A stretch of 64,000 bases of DNA from Paraburkholderia tropica (GTDB lineage: Bacteria; Pseudomonadota; Gammaproteobacteria; Burkholderiales; Burkholderiaceae). Each line of letters begins with the position of its first letter. Position 1 is the stretch's first letter. A program made the position numbers and the translations under genes. Location of the stretch: NCBI RefSeq assembly GCF_900109265.1, contig NZ_FNZM01000009.1:186001-250000 (forward strand). Reading direction: 5' to 3'. A model generated the notes under the pieces. The model had not been told where the DNA came from. It was given only the letters and a program-made list of their open reading frames with translations, and did not search any database. Of the stretch, positions 9,837-19,244 are shown piece after piece.

Positions 9837-10071
9837 GCGGATTCAGCGCGGCAAAGCGGTAAGCGGACGATAAACGGACAAGAGCGATCGATGATCCCGC
9901 CATCGACGCGCGCTCAAGTCAACCAGCAAAGCCGCTCAGCGAGCCGTTCTGCTCGCGCGGCAAACCGTGCACAGGGCCACGCGCATGCGCGGCCCGGCGC
10001 GGGTACATCGGTACATCAGCGGTGCGCGCGCACGCCGGTCCATGCGGACCCGCGGCACGCGGCAACCTGCC

Positions 10072-10398
10072 TTAGAACGGCATCTTGAAGCCCGGCGGAA
10101 TCGGCAGACCGGCCGTCATGCCGCTCATCTTTTCCTGCGACGTGGCTTCGGCCTTGCGCACGGCGTCGTTGAACGCAGCGGCGACGAGGTCTTCGAGCAT
10201 GTCCTTGTCGTCGGCGAGCAGGCTCGGATCGATCGACACGCGGCGCACGTCGTTACGGCAGGTCATCGTCACCTTGACGAGACCGGCGCCCGCCTGCCCC
10301 TCGACTTCGATCTGGGCCAGCTGCTCCTGCGCCTTCTTCATGTTTTCCTGCATCTGCTGGGCTTGCTTCATGAGCCCGGCGAGTTGGCCTTTCAACAT
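10072..10398 (-). CDS. ybaB: YbaB/EbfC-family nucleoid-associated protein
   Basis: This 108-residue DNA-binding protein folds as a tweezer-like dimer in its characterised relatives. It begins with the typical Gln/Met-rich amphipathic helix ([20 protein letters not shown]), followed by the conserved strand [22 protein letters not shown] and the helix [15 protein letters not shown]. It lies 76 bp after dnaX and before recR, the conserved bacterial order that has linked the family to DNA metabolism. Its exact role is not known from sequence. Confidence 0.95.
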   Translation of the reverse strand: MLKGQLAGLMKQAQQMQENMKKAQEQLAQIEVEGQAGAGLVKVTMTCRNDVRRVSIDPSLLADDKDMLEDLVAAAFNDAVRKAEATSQEKMSGMTAGLPIPPGFKMPF

Positions 10399-10474
10399 TT
10401 CATTGCTCCTTGTGGATCATGGTGATGCGTCACGCGCGCGGCGACGGAGCACGCTCCGCGCCGCGCGGCGCAAT

Positions 10475-13021
10475 TCAATGGGCGGCCTGGCCGCCCTGCG
10501 CGGCTTCGGGCGCGATCGGCCGGATCGAACCGGGCACGATGCTCGCGCCGAAGTCGCGAATCAGTTGCTGCACGAACGGATCGGCACCGATCACGCGTTC
10601 GGCGTCGCGCTGACGCTCGGCGCGCGCGGCGGCGTCGAGCGCGGCGGCCGTGCGGCGCGCCGGACCGACCGTCACGTCGACCTCGACGGGCTTGCCGAGC
10701 GCTTCCGCGAGCGCCGTCTTGAGCTTGGCGACCTGCGAGCTTTCCGCGTACTGCGGCACCGGCACGCTGAGCTTGAGCACGCCGCCATCGAGCGCGGTCA
10801 GTTCGCTGTTGAACGCGAGCTGATACGAAATGCCCTTGAGCGGCAGCGTCGCGGCCAGCGCGGGCCAGTCGCCGTTGAAGCCGATCGCGTCGAGCGCGAT
10901 GCCCGGCGGCAGCTTGCTCACGTCGACGACAGCAGCGGAAGCGGCTGAACTCGCGCGCGGCGCGGCGTTTCCGTTGTCGAACGACGGCGCGAAGCCGTCA
11001 TCGGACGACGAGAAATACGCATCGTCGGCACCGATCGGCATGTAATCGTCGGGCGGCATGTCGTCGAACTGACTGCCCCACGGCGGCGCGTCGGACGCAT
11101 CCTGACGCGCGGCAGCGGCGCGCGGCGCACGCGCCTGCGCCTGCGCTTCCTGCGCTTCCTGCGCCGCAGCGGCGCGACGCGCGGGATCGGGCGTCGGCAC
11201 CTTCACTTCCATGCGCGGCTTGTCGAGTTTCGGCGCGGGCGCAGCAGGCGCGGAGGCGCCGGCCGGCGTGCGCGCGGCGGAACGATCCGTCGAGACGCGC
11301 AGGCCCTTGTTGCGCAGCAGATCGAGCGCGGCGCTCGCGCCGCTGCGTCCGCCCGCCGATGCAGCGGGCGATTCGAACGGGTCGTCGGACGCTTGCTGCG
11401 TTTGGGCAGGCACAGGCGCGGGCGCGGGTTCGGCGGCAACAGGCTCAGCCGCTGCGACGGCTTCATCCGCCGGTTTCGCGCTCGCGGCTTCGATCGAAGC
11501 CGGTTCCGGCGATGCAAGCGGCGACTCCGCCACGGCTTCCGCGCTGACAGCCTCGACCGGCGCGGCAGCGGCTTCGGCCTGAACCGGAGCTGCGGTCGCT
11601 TCGTCTTCCCACGGCGGCACGACGCGCGGCTGCGCGGCGCTCGTTTCAACCTTCGCGGGTTCAGCAGGCGCGGGCTCCACCGGCTTCGCGGCCGCAACAG
11701 GCGCGGGCTCCGGCGTAACGACGCCCGGCGTAACCGGCGCGACCGACGTGACCGGAGCAACCGGCACAGTCACACGCGGCGCAGCAACGGGCGCGGCAAC
11801 CTGCGGCTGCGCATCGGCACGCGATACCGGCGCGGCGCTCACAGCCGGCGCCGACGCACGCGCACTCGCTGCGCTGCTCGCGACACCCGCCGCAGCCGGC
11901 TTCGACGCCGGCGCGCTACCGACACTCCCCGCGCTCACAGAAGGCTCGAACGCCAGCATGCGCAGCAGCGCCATCGTGAAACCCGCATACTCGTCGGGCG
12001 CGAGACCCAGTTCGCTACGACCCAGCGTGGCGATCTGATAATAAAGCTGGACCTGTTCCGGATTCAGCGCCTGCGCGAAGCGGCGCACATCGTCGGCCTC
12101 GGGCCATTCGTCGAGCACCGAAGCCGGCGCAAATTGCGCCCAGCCGATGCGATGGAACAGACTCGCGAGATCCTGCAGCGCCGTGGAGAACGACAGGCTG
12201 CGCAGCGCCATTTCGTCGGCGATCGACAGCACGTTGGGGCCGTCGCCGGCCACCAGCGCGTCGATCAGGCGAATCAGATAGCTCTGGTCGAGTGCGCCGA
12301 GCATGCCGCGCACGGCCTCTTCCGTCACCTGATTGGCCGAATACGCGATCGCCTGATCGGTCAGCGAGAGCGCGTCGCGCATCGAACCGTCGGCGGCGCG
12401 CGCAAGCAGACGCAGCGCCTGCGGCTCGAACTCGACTTTTTCTTCGCCGAGAATATGCGTCAGATGCTCGACGATATTGCCGGCCGGCATCTGCTTCAAA
12501 TTGAATTGCAGACAGCGCGAAAGCACGGTGACCGGAATCTTTTGCGGATCGGTCGTCGCGAGAATGAACTTCACGTGCGGCGGCGGCTCTTCCAGCGTCT
12601 TCAGCATCGCGTTGAAGGCGTGGTTCGTGAGCATGTGCACTTCGTCGATCATATAGACCTTGAAGCGCGCATCGACCGGCGCGTAGACGGCGCGCTCGAG
12701 CAGCGCGGCCATTTCGTCGACGCCGCGATTACTCGCCGCATCCATTTCCACGTAATCGACAAAGCGCCCTTCGTCGATTTCCCGGCACGCGCGACACACG
12801 CCGCACGGCTTGGACGTCACGCCGGTCTCGCAATTGAGCGCCTTGGCGAAGATGCGCGAGAGCGTCGTCTTGCCCACGCCGCGCGTGCCCGTGAAGAGGT
12901 ACGCGTGATGGAGACGCCCGCCGTCGAGCGCATGCGTGAGCGCGCGCACCACGTGCTCCTGTCCGACGAGCGAAGCGAAATCCTTCGGTCGCCACTTGCG
13001 TGCGAGAACTTGATAGGTCAT
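10475..13021 (-). CDS. dnaX: DNA polymerase III subunits gamma/tau
   Basis: DnaX is the clamp-loader ATPase that loads the beta clamp and, through its C-terminus, couples polymerase and helicase. The AAA+ module occupies about residues 1-370: Walker A GTRGVGKT near residue 45, a four-cysteine zinc module (C-x8-C-x2-C-x2-C), and Walker B MIDEVHML. After it comes an Ala/Pro/Glu-rich linker of some 300 residues, much longer than in E. coli (total 848 against 643). A conserved tail (WPALAATLPLKG) ends the protein. I found no A-AAA-AAG slippery heptamer, so a frameshifted gamma form is not evident. The start codon lies only six bases after a good extended -10 element (see the separate promoter entry). 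Confidence 0.97.
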   Translation of the reverse strand: MTYQVLARKWRPKDFASLVGQEHVVRALTHALDGGRLHHAYLFTGTRGVGKTTLSRIFAKALNCETGVTSKPCGVCRACREIDEGRFVDYVEMDAASNRGVDEMAALLERAVYAPVDARFKVYMIDEVHMLTNHAFNAMLKTLEEPPPHVKFILATTDPQKIPVTVLSRCLQFNLKQMPAGNIVEHLTHILGEEKVEFEPQALRLLARAADGSMRDALSLTDQAIAYSANQVTEEAVRGMLGALDQSYLIRLIDALVAGDGPNVLSIADEMALRSLSFSTALQDLASLFHRIGWAQFAPASVLDEWPEADDVRRFAQALNPEQVQLYYQIATLGRSELGLAPDEYAGFTMALLRMLAFEPSVSAGSVGSAPASKPAAAGVASSAASARASAPAVSAAPVSRADAQPQVAAPVAAPRVTVPVAPVTSVAPVTPGVVTPEPAPVAAAKPVEPAPAEPAKVETSAAQPRVVPPWEDEATAAPVQAEAAAAPVEAVSAEAVAESPLASPEPASIEAASAKPADEAVAAAEPVAAEPAPAPVPAQTQQASDDPFESPAASAGGRSGASAALDLLRNKGLRVSTDRSAARTPAGASAPAAPAPKLDKPRMEVKVPTPDPARRAAAAQEAQEAQAQARAPRAAAARQDASDAPPWGSQFDDMPPDDYMPIGADDAYFSSSDDGFAPSFDNGNAAPRASSAASAAVVDVSKLPPGIALDAIGFNGDWPALAATLPLKGISYQLAFNSELTALDGGVLKLSVPVPQYAESSQVAKLKTALAEALGKPVEVDVTVGPARRTAAALDAAARAERQRDAERVIGADPFVQQLIRDFGASIVPGSIRPIAPEAAQGGQAAH

Positions 13022-13036
13022 CCGGAAATTGTATCA
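13022..13036 (-). promoter_or_regulatory. extended -10 element abutting dnaX start
   Basis: On the minus strand TGATACAAT (13036-13028) is a match to an extended -10 (TGnTAnAAT). It is followed by TTCCGG and then the dnaX ATG. Transcription would start at or within a base or two of the ATG. There is no Shine-Dalgarno sequence in these bases, and the -35 position is poor. This is a prediction from sequence only. Confidence 0.5.
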
Positions 13037-13310
13037 GCAACGCCCGCGCGCTCCGATGAATCGGAAGGCGCCGAACGCCTTGTGTGCAGGCGCGCGGAAC
13101 GGGGTCGCCCATGCGCGGCAAAACCGGTGCGAAAGCGCGCGCAAAAACCGCTCGACGCTGGTGCAAACGGGCATGACGCGAAACGATAAACGTGCGGAAA
13201 CCGGATGCTATGCGAGCAAGCTGGCGCAATAGAAAAACCGGAGACGATCGACGGAAAACTGCGAGGGGATGCTGCAAGACGCGCCCGAGGCGCAAGAAGA
13301 AAAAGCGAAG

Positions 13311-13410
13311 GTGACGAGCCTGACCCTCGGCACTGGCGGAAAACGGCTGTGGCTGCTTCGTTCCCGACCTGACCAGGTTGACCGCCCCACCATGCGAGGA
13401 GGCCCGTCAC
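13311..13410 (-). ncRNA. ffs: signal recognition particle RNA, small bacterial (4.5S) type
   Basis: This is the RNA of the signal recognition particle; it binds Ffh and targets membrane proteins. On the minus strand the conserved apical loop GGTCAGGTCGGGAACGAAGC matches the near-invariant Ffh-binding hairpin of 4.5S RNA. The ends pair as an 11-bp stem: GTGACGGGCCT at the 5' side and AGGCTCGTCAC at the 3' side, with one G-T pair. That gives about 100 nt, close to the E. coli length. The exact mature ends are estimated from the stem. It lies 290 bp upstream of dnaX on the same strand, a common arrangement. Confidence 0.93.
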
Positions 13411-13949
13411 GAAGCATTCTAACATCGCTGGACCCGAATTGAGAATGCCGCACTGCAAAACTCTTTGCGCGGGGCCGCCGACCATCCGCGGGACGGCTGC
13501 TGCAATGCCCTTCCAGCGGCCCTTCCACGGACTTCGCGCGGTCTCTCGGCAAAGTCCTTGCAAAGCCGCGCCGCGACACCATATCGAGATTGTGCGATAT
13601 GTCGGGTTCCCCACACTGGCATTGCATTACAGTGCGGCAGCACGCAGTCAGGCTGTGCGGCACACGGAGAATCGGCATACGCCTGTGCGCCCTGTTGCAC
13701 GCAATCCGTGCACGCGACGCACGAAATGAAGGGAAAAATGTGGGAAACCCTGCTGCCGACCTGCGTACTATCACCGTCGGCAACGCATAGGGATTTAGGC
13801 TACACTGGCGTCGATCGTCGTCAGGACAGCCTTGGCGACTCGATCCGGTCCCGCCCGGCAAGGCTTGGGCATCGCCGGATATATTCTGGTTTTTGGTGTA
13901 TCGTGGCGAGCAATTCAATCAGCCTCGATCCGAAAGAGGTATTCATACA
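13411..13949. other. intergenic stretch between ffs and trxA
   Basis: About 540 bp hold the upstream regions of ffs (minus) and trxA (plus). Frames crossing it have no recognisable family and overlap each other. A clear ribosome site AAAGAGGT (13933-13940) serves trxA. AT-rich steps such as TATATT (13880-13885) may mark the trxA promoter, but I cannot pair them with a convincing -35. I see no other gene or repeat. Confidence 0.5.
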
Positions 13950-14276
13950 ATGAGCGAACAAATCAAGCACATCAGCGACGCATCGTTCGAACAGGACGTC
14001 GTTAAATCCGATAAGCCCGTCTTGCTGGACTTCTGGGCCGAATGGTGCGGCCCCTGCAAGATGATCGCGCCGATTCTCGACGAAGTCGCGAAGGACTACA
14101 GCGACCGTCTGCAAGTCGCGAAGATCAACGTCGACGAACATCAGTCGACGCCGGTGAAGTTCGGCGTGCGCGGCATCCCCACGCTGATCCTCTTCAAGAA
14201 CGGCGCCGTCGCGGCGCAGAAGGTCGGCGCCCTGTCGAAGTCGCAGCTCACCGCGTTCCTGGACAGCCACCTGTAA
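13950..14276 (+). CDS. trxA: thioredoxin 1
   Basis: This 108-residue cytoplasmic thioredoxin reduces protein disulfides (ribonucleotide reductase, peroxiredoxins, PAPS reductase) using electrons from thioredoxin reductase. It has the active site WCGPC, the conserved buried Asp in LLDFWAEW, and the cis-proline loop GIPTL. Length is standard. The ATG at 13950 follows AAAGAGGT and gives the canonical N-terminus; an upstream in-frame ATG would add 19 unrelated residues. The gene precedes rho, as in many proteobacteria, with a strong inverted repeat between them. Confidence 0.98.
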   Translation: MSEQIKHISDASFEQDVVKSDKPVLLDFWAEWCGPCKMIAPILDEVAKDYSDRLQVAKINVDEHQSTPVKFGVRGIPTLILFKNGAVAAQKVGALSKSQLTAFLDSHL

Positions 14277-14348
14277 AAGCGTTCCGGCCGCCGCGCACCC
14301 TGCCCTCACGGCAGCCGCGGCAGTGCTGAAAGGCGCATCAGGTCGGTC

Positions 14349-14380
14349 ACGGGCATGTTGTCAGCCGACAACATGCCCGT
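14349..14380. repeat. 14-bp perfect inverted repeat between trxA and rho
   Basis: ACGGGCATGTTGTC (14349-14362) and GACAACATGCCCGT (14367-14380) pair perfectly around the loop AGCC. The sequence after it is TAAAAACATG, so there is no T-tract on either strand. It may still act as an RNA 3'-end stabiliser or transcription barrier for trxA, but it is not a standard intrinsic terminator. Confidence 0.85.
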
Positions 14381-14431
14381 TAAAAACATGCTGAAACATG
14401 CCGCAGGGCTTCACTGGCGGTTTCTGGCGTG

Positions 14432-14440
14432 TGCTATGCT
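14432..14440 (+). promoter_or_regulatory. extended -10 element upstream of rho
   Basis: TGCTATGCT fits an extended -10 (TGnTATnnT) about 110 bp ahead of the rho start codon. The -35 position is weak, as is usual with extended -10 promoters. The resulting leader of roughly 105 nt would leave room for the Rho autoregulation known in other bacteria. Confidence 0.5.
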
Positions 14441-14551
14441 AGAATTCATAAAGCGTCGTATCCGGCGCCCTTATATAAGTCCTTGAGCGGTTCCGCTCGT
14501 TCTTTTCCCCCTGACTTCTTTTCGTCGCATCCTCCCCGACGGGTTCTCCGT

Positions 14552-15814
14552 ATGCATCTTTCCGAGCTCAAGTCTCTGCACGTGTCCGAATTGATCGAGA
14601 TGGCCAATGGCCTCGAGATCGAAAATGCGAACCGCCTGCGCAAGCAGGAACTGATGTTCGCGATTCTCAAAAAGCGCGCCAAGACGGGCGAAACGATCTT
14701 CGGTGACGGCACGCTTGAAGTGCTGCCGGACGGATTCGGCTTCCTGCGCTCGCCGGAAACCTCGTATCTCGCCAGCACGGACGATATCTATATCAGCCCG
14801 TCGCAGATCCGCCGCTTCAATCTGCACACCGGCGACACGATCGAAGGTGAAGTGCGTACGCCGAAGGACGGCGAACGCTATTTCGCGCTCGTGAAGGTGG
14901 ACAAGGTCAACGGCCAGCCGCCGGAAGCCTCGAAGCACAAGATCATGTTCGAGAACCTCACGCCGCTGCACCCGAACAAGGTGCTGCTGCTCGAGCGCGA
15001 AATGCGCGGTGAGGAGAACGTGACGGGCCGCATCATCGACATGATCGCGCCCATCGGCAAGGGTCAACGCGGCCTGCTGGTCGCATCGCCCAAGTCCGGC
15101 AAGACCGTGATGCTTCAGCACATCGCGCACGCCATCAAGCAGAACCACCCCGACGTGGTCCTGTTCGTGCTGCTGATCGACGAGCGTCCGGAAGAAGTGA
15201 CGGAAATGCAGCGTTCGGTCGCAGGCGAAGTGATCGCCTCGACGTTCGACGAACCGGCCGCACGTCACGTGCAGGTCGCCGAAATGGTGATCGAAAAGGC
15301 CAAGCGTCTCGTCGAAATGAAGCACGACGTCGTGATTCTGCTCGACTCCATCACGCGTCTCGCGCGCGCCTACAACACGGTCGTGCCGGCTTCGGGCAAG
15401 GTGCTGACCGGCGGTGTGGACGCCAACGCGCTGCAACGTCCGAAGCGTTTCTTCGGTGCGGCACGTAACATCGAAGAAGGCGGTTCGCTCACGATCATCG
15501 GCACCGCGCTGATCGAAACCGGCAGCCGCATGGACGACGTGATCTACGAAGAGTTCAAGGGCACGGGCAACATGGAAGTGCACCTCGAGCGCCGTCTCGC
15601 GGAAAAGCGCGTCTATCCGTCGATCAACCTGAACAAGTCGGGCACGCGTCGCGAAGAGTTGCTGATCAAGCCGGACATCCTCCAGAAGATCTGGGTGCTG
15701 CGCAAGTTCATCCACGACATGGACGAAGTCGAAGCAATGGAATTCCTGCTCGACAAGATTCGCCAGACGAAGAACAACTCCGAGTTCTTCGACATGATGC
15801 GCCGCGGCGGCTAA
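14552..15814 (+). CDS. rho: transcription termination factor Rho
   Basis: Rho is the hexameric RNA-dependent ATPase that ends transcription of untranslated RNA. The 420-residue protein starts [17 protein letters not shown]. The N-terminal domain is followed by the RNA-binding cold-shock-like domain ([14 protein letters not shown], with the RNP-type GFGFLR). The RecA-type ATPase has Walker A SPKSGKT and the Q/R-loop region. Length is standard (E. coli 419). The ATG at 14552 was chosen over a 41-codon upstream extension because it gives the conserved N-terminus. An intrinsic terminator follows 30 bp after the stop. Confidence 0.98.
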   Translation: MHLSELKSLHVSELIEMANGLEIENANRLRKQELMFAILKKRAKTGETIFGDGTLEVLPDGFGFLRSPETSYLASTDDIYISPSQIRRFNLHTGDTIEGEVRTPKDGERYFALVKVDKVNGQPPEASKHKIMFENLTPLHPNKVLLLEREMRGEENVTGRIIDMIAPIGKGQRGLLVASPKSGKTVMLQHIAHAIKQNHPDVVLFVLLIDERPEEVTEMQRSVAGEVIASTFDEPAARHVQVAEMVIEKAKRLVEMKHDVVILLDSITRLARAYNTVVPASGKVLTGGVDANALQRPKRFFGAARNIEEGGSLTIIGTALIETGSRMDDVIYEEFKGTGNMEVHLERRLAEKRVYPSINLNKSGTRREELLIKPDILQKIWVLRKFIHDMDEVEAMEFLLDKIRQTKNNSEFFDMMRRGG

Positions 15815-15844
15815 GGCCTCGCGCCCCGCTCGATGCAGCATCTG

Positions 15845-15871
15845 AAACGCCCGCTCCCAGCGGGCGTTTTT
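15845..15871 (+). terminator. intrinsic terminator of rho
   Basis: AAACGCCCGCT (15845-15855) pairs with AGCGGGCGTTT (15859-15869) around a CCC loop, followed by more Ts. This is a textbook rho-independent terminator placed just after the rho gene. Confidence 0.93.
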
Positions 15872-15951
15872 CATTTCCGGATGCGTTAGGACGCGTTAGT
15901 GCGCTGATTTCACACAATAAACCGTTGCGGATACGGGGCGGCACAACCTGT

Positions 15952-15967
15952 ACGTGAACGTTCACGT
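15952..15967. promoter_or_regulatory. 16-bp palindromic operator before the merR-type gene
   Basis: ACGTGAACGTTCACGT is a perfect palindrome located five bases before a consensus -10, TATAAT (15973-15978). MerR-family regulators bind palindromes between -35 and -10, and here the palindrome fills that spacer. It is the likely binding site for the regulator at 16019 and would control both that gene and the transporter behind it. Confidence 0.7.
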
Positions 15968-16018
15968 TGAACTATAATCCGGGTCTGTATTCACTGCCGC
16001 CTGCCCGGCCGGCCACCG

Positions 16019-16684
16019 ATGTCCAGACACGCCAGACCGGACCCCGCTCCGGACGCCAACCCGCTCCTCACCGTGCGCGACGCCGCCTTGCGGCTGAACG
16101 TCACGCCACGCACGCTCAAATACTACGAGGAACGCGGACTCGTGACCCCGACGCGTAGCGAAGGCCGCTACCGCCTCTACGACGAACACGATCTCGAGCA
16201 ATTCGCGCGCATTCTGCGCTTGCGTGCGCTCGGCTTTTCGCTGCACGGCATCACCGAAATGCTCAAGCGTCCGCTGGAATCGGTCGGCGACGGCCGGCGG
16301 CGCTACTCGCACGAATCGCTGCAACAGATCGCCGACGCGCTCGCGCAGCAGATCGACACGCTCGATGCACGCATCGGCGCCGTGCGGCGCGAGTTGAAGG
16401 AAGCGCAAAGCGTGCGTGCCGAACTCGCCGACGATCTCGACTACCTGAAGCGTCGCCTCGCGGGCGAACCGTCCGAAGCGCTGATCGGCGAACGTCTGGC
16501 CGCCTCGCGCCGACGCCAAGATGCCGAACGCGGCGCACCACCGCTCGCCCAGGCGCCCTCGTCCACCGCACTCAAATCCGCGAACAAGCCAGGCCATGCG
16601 CGCGCGAGCAAGGGCGCAGAAAAGCGCGGCGCAAAGCGCACGCAAAAGCAGTCCGACGACGAAGACGGAGGCGAACGCGCATGA
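16019..16684 (+). CDS. MerR-family transcriptional regulator
   Basis: This 221-residue regulator has the N-terminal winged HTH (LLTVRDAALRLNVTPRTLKY, then EGRYRLYDEHDLEQF, about residues 16-80) followed by a long dimerisation helix (about 100-150). The C-terminal ~60 residues are Lys/Arg/Ser-rich and probably disordered. The protein contains no cysteine, so it is not a metal or thiol sensor of the MerR/CueR/SoxR kind; an organic ligand is more likely. Its stop overlaps the start of the MFS gene (ATGA), and a palindromic operator with a TATAAT box lies 41 bp upstream. Together they form a self-regulated transporter operon. Confidence 0.9.
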   Translation: MSRHARPDPAPDANPLLTVRDAALRLNVTPRTLKYYEERGLVTPTRSEGRYRLYDEHDLEQFARILRLRALGFSLHGITEMLKRPLESVGDGRRRYSHESLQQIADALAQQIDTLDARIGAVRRELKEAQSVRAELADDLDYLKRRLAGEPSEALIGERLAASRRRQDAERGAPPLAQAPSSTALKSANKPGHARASKGAEKRGAKRTQKQSDDEDGGERA

Positions 16685-18237
16685 GCGCCACCTCCACCCG
16701 CGAACCGCTCTTCAGCGCCGCCCGCCTGCGCGGCGACTTCCTTCCCTGGGTCCTCGCCATCGCGACCGGACTCGACTACTACGACAACGCGATCTTTTCG
16801 TTTTTCACGAGCTACATCGCGGGCGGCATCAACGCCTCGCCCGACGAGCTCGTCTGGTCGTCGAGCAGTTATGCCGTGTGCGCGGTGCTCGGCATCCTGC
16901 AGCAGCAATGGTGGGTCGAACGCGTGGGCTACCGGCGCTACGTGGGCGGCTGCCTGCTGCTCTATGCCGCGGGGTCGGTGGCGGCGGCGCTGTGCGAATC
17001 GTCGATCGAACTGGCTTTCGCGCGCGGCTTTCAGGGCTATTTCATCGGCCCGATGATGGGCACCTGCCGCATCCTCATTCAGATCAGCTTCACGCCGCAG
17101 CAACGCCCCGTCGCCACGCGCGCGTTCCTGATCCTGATCGTGCTGTCGAGCGCGCTCGCGCCGCTCGTCGGCGGCTATCTGGTGTCGTATTTCGACTGGC
17201 GCGCGCTGTTCGCCTTTTCCGCGCCGGCGGGCGTGCTCTACGCCGTGCTGGCGCTGCTCGCGCTGCCCGATTCCGGCCACGTGCTGCCCGAGGAGCGCGG
17301 CGCGTCGCACTTCTGGCCGTACATTATCTTCGCCTTCGCGCAAGGCGCGCTGCAGATCGCCATGCAGCAGGTGCGCTTCGAACTCTTCACCACGTCGCCG
17401 CAAATTCCGCTGCTGACGCTCGCGGGCATCGGCTCGCTCGCGTGGTTCGTGTGGCATCAATGGCATCATCCGAAGCCGCTCGTGCGGCTGCACGCGCTGC
17501 GCGAGCGGCCGTTCCAGGTCGGGCTGCTGCTGTACATGTTCTACTACTACATGACCACGGTGCTCAGCTATCTGGTCTCGCGCTTTCTCGAAAGCGGTCT
17601 CGACTATCCGGTCGAAAACGCCGGCCGCCTCACCGGCATCACCTCGCTGATTTCCGCCACCGCGCTGTTTCTTTACTTCCGCTATGCGAAGTTCGTCACG
17701 CACAAGAAGTGGATCATCGTGCCGGGCTTCCTGCTGGCGTTTTTCGTGGCGTTCTGGATGACGAAGATGACGCCCGACGTCAGCGAGACGTGGCTGATTC
17801 CGCCGCTGCTGCTGCGCGGCCTGTTGCTGCTGTTCATCGTGCTGCCGGTGGCCAATCTCACCTTTCGCATCTTCGATATCGACGAGTTCACACACGGTTA
17901 CCGCTTGAAAAACATCGTCCGTCAGTTGACGATATCGTTCGCGACCGCCACGGTCATCATCGTCGAGCAGCATCGGCTGGCGCTGCACCAGACGCGGCTC
18001 GTGGAATTCGTGAATCCGCTCAACCCGATCTTTCAGGACACGTTCGCGAAGCTGACGCACACCTTCGAGGCGCTCGGCCGCTCGCCGGGCGAAGCGCACG
18101 GCCTCGCGCTCGCGCAGGTCAGCCGGATGGTGGCGCAGCAGGCGAGCTTCCTGAGTTCGCTCGACGGCTTCTACTATCTGATGGGCGCGGCGATCGTCGG
18201 CGCGGTATTCGCCGCGTGGCAAAAGCAGATCGACTGA
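16681..18237 (+). CDS. MFS transporter, DHA-type efflux candidate
   Basis: This 518-residue inner-membrane protein has about 14 hydrophobic segments. The MFS family is suggested by LDYYDNAIFSFF in TM1, the paired domains, and GPMMGTCRILIQISFTPQQRPVATRAF after TM4, which resembles the drug:H+ antiporter DHA2 group. It is translationally coupled to the MerR regulator by a 4-bp overlap, as drug-efflux pumps often are. The substrate is unknown. An unusually polar stretch near residues 430-480 (LVEFVNPLNPIFQDTF) precedes the last TM segment; DHA2 members such as EmrB also carry an extramembrane loop there. Confidence 0.85.
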   Translation: MSATSTREPLFSAARLRGDFLPWVLAIATGLDYYDNAIFSFFTSYIAGGINASPDELVWSSSSYAVCAVLGILQQQWWVERVGYRRYVGGCLLLYAAGSVAAALCESSIELAFARGFQGYFIGPMMGTCRILIQISFTPQQRPVATRAFLILIVLSSALAPLVGGYLVSYFDWRALFAFSAPAGVLYAVLALLALPDSGHVLPEERGASHFWPYIIFAFAQGALQIAMQQVRFELFTTSPQIPLLTLAGIGSLAWFVWHQWHHPKPLVRLHALRERPFQVGLLLYMFYYYMTTVLSYLVSRFLESGLDYPVENAGRLTGITSLISATALFLYFRYAKFVTHKKWIIVPGFLLAFFVAFWMTKMTPDVSETWLIPPLLLRGLLLLFIVLPVANLTFRIFDIDEFTHGYRLKNIVRQLTISFATATVIIVEQHRLALHQTRLVEFVNPLNPIFQDTFAKLTHTFEALGRSPGEAHGLALAQVSRMVAQQASFLSSLDGFYYLMGAAIVGAVFAAWQKQID

Positions 18238-18251
18238 ACACAACTGACGCG

Positions 18252-19088
18252 ATGCTTTCGAAACTCTCCAGCTGGTTCGGCGCGCGCCGCCGCGAAAAGG
18301 CGCTGCGCACCTATGCGATCGACGACGTGCTCTGGCAGGCGACGCTCGAGGGACTGCCCTTTCTCGGCCACCTCGACGCCGCCGATCTCATACGCCTGCG
18401 CGAACTCACGAGCCTGTTCCTCGCGCAGAAGGAATTCTCGACCGCGCACGATCTCGAACTTACCGACGCCATGACCGTGGCGATCGCCGCCCAGGCCTCG
18501 CTGCCCGTGCTGAATCTCTCGCTCGATCTGTACAAGGGCTGGGTGGGCGTGATCGTCTATCCGGGCGAGTTCGTGATCCGCAAGACCGTGGAGGACGAGG
18601 ACGGCGTGGTGCATGAAGTCGAGCACGACGCGAGCGGCGAGGCGTGGGAAGGCGGCCCGGTGATCCTCTCGTGGGAAGACGCGCAGATGACCGACGGCAG
18701 CGACGCCTACAACGTCGTCATCCACGAGTTCGCGCACAAGATCGACATGCTCAACGGCGAGACCGACGGTCATCCGCCCCTTTATCGGCGCTGGCACGCG
18801 CCGCTCGACGCGCAGGCGTGGGCCGATGTGTTCGACAACGCCTACGACCAGTTCTGCGACAAGGTGGATGCGGTGCCGGAACGCCGCTGGAAGCGCTTCG
18901 AGCGCGACTCGCTGATCGATCCCTATGCGGCCGATCATCCGTCGGAGTTCTTCGCCGTGTGCAGCGAGGCGCTGTTCGTCACGCCGAAGGCCTTCGAGGC
19001 CGAATATCCGGAGCTTTACCGGCTGCTCGCGCGCTATTACCGTCAGGATCCGGCGCGGGTGGGCGCGCTCGACGGCCAACCGGCCTGA
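18252..19088 (+). CDS. mtfA: M90-family zinc peptidase (MtfA-like)
   Basis: MtfA is a cytoplasmic zinc aminopeptidase that, in E. coli, binds the glucose repressor Mlc (DgsA). The 278-residue protein has the HExxH site in VIHEFAHKIDMLNGE (about residues 156-170), followed by the downstream Glu region DHPSEFFAVCSEALF. The N-terminal half contains FLAQKEF and the conserved WVGVIVYPGEFV strand. It lies 14 bp after the MFS gene and may be co-transcribed with it. There is no Mlc homologue in view, so the partner here is open. Confidence 0.9.
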   Translation: MLSKLSSWFGARRREKALRTYAIDDVLWQATLEGLPFLGHLDAADLIRLRELTSLFLAQKEFSTAHDLELTDAMTVAIAAQASLPVLNLSLDLYKGWVGVIVYPGEFVIRKTVEDEDGVVHEVEHDASGEAWEGGPVILSWEDAQMTDGSDAYNVVIHEFAHKIDMLNGETDGHPPLYRRWHAPLDAQAWADVFDNAYDQFCDKVDAVPERRWKRFERDSLIDPYAADHPSEFFAVCSEALFVTPKAFEAEYPELYRLLARYYRQDPARVGALDGQPA

Positions 19089-19244
19089 AAAAGCTGTCGC
19101 GGGCCCGCAAAAATTCGCCAACCAGCTGATTTTCTGGCATAATCGCGTTTTTTCGACCTTGGGCAAGTGGCTCGCGCGAAGAGCGCCGCGACATGGGTGT
19201 TGCGGGCAACGTGGGTTGGCTACCGCCAGATTTTAGGAAAGATC

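Noticed and set aside
10475..13021. Programmed frameshift for a gamma form of DnaX
   Set aside because: I looked for A-AAA-AAG. The nearest run (in GEEKVE codons) has only five As before G and no pausing hairpin is evident.
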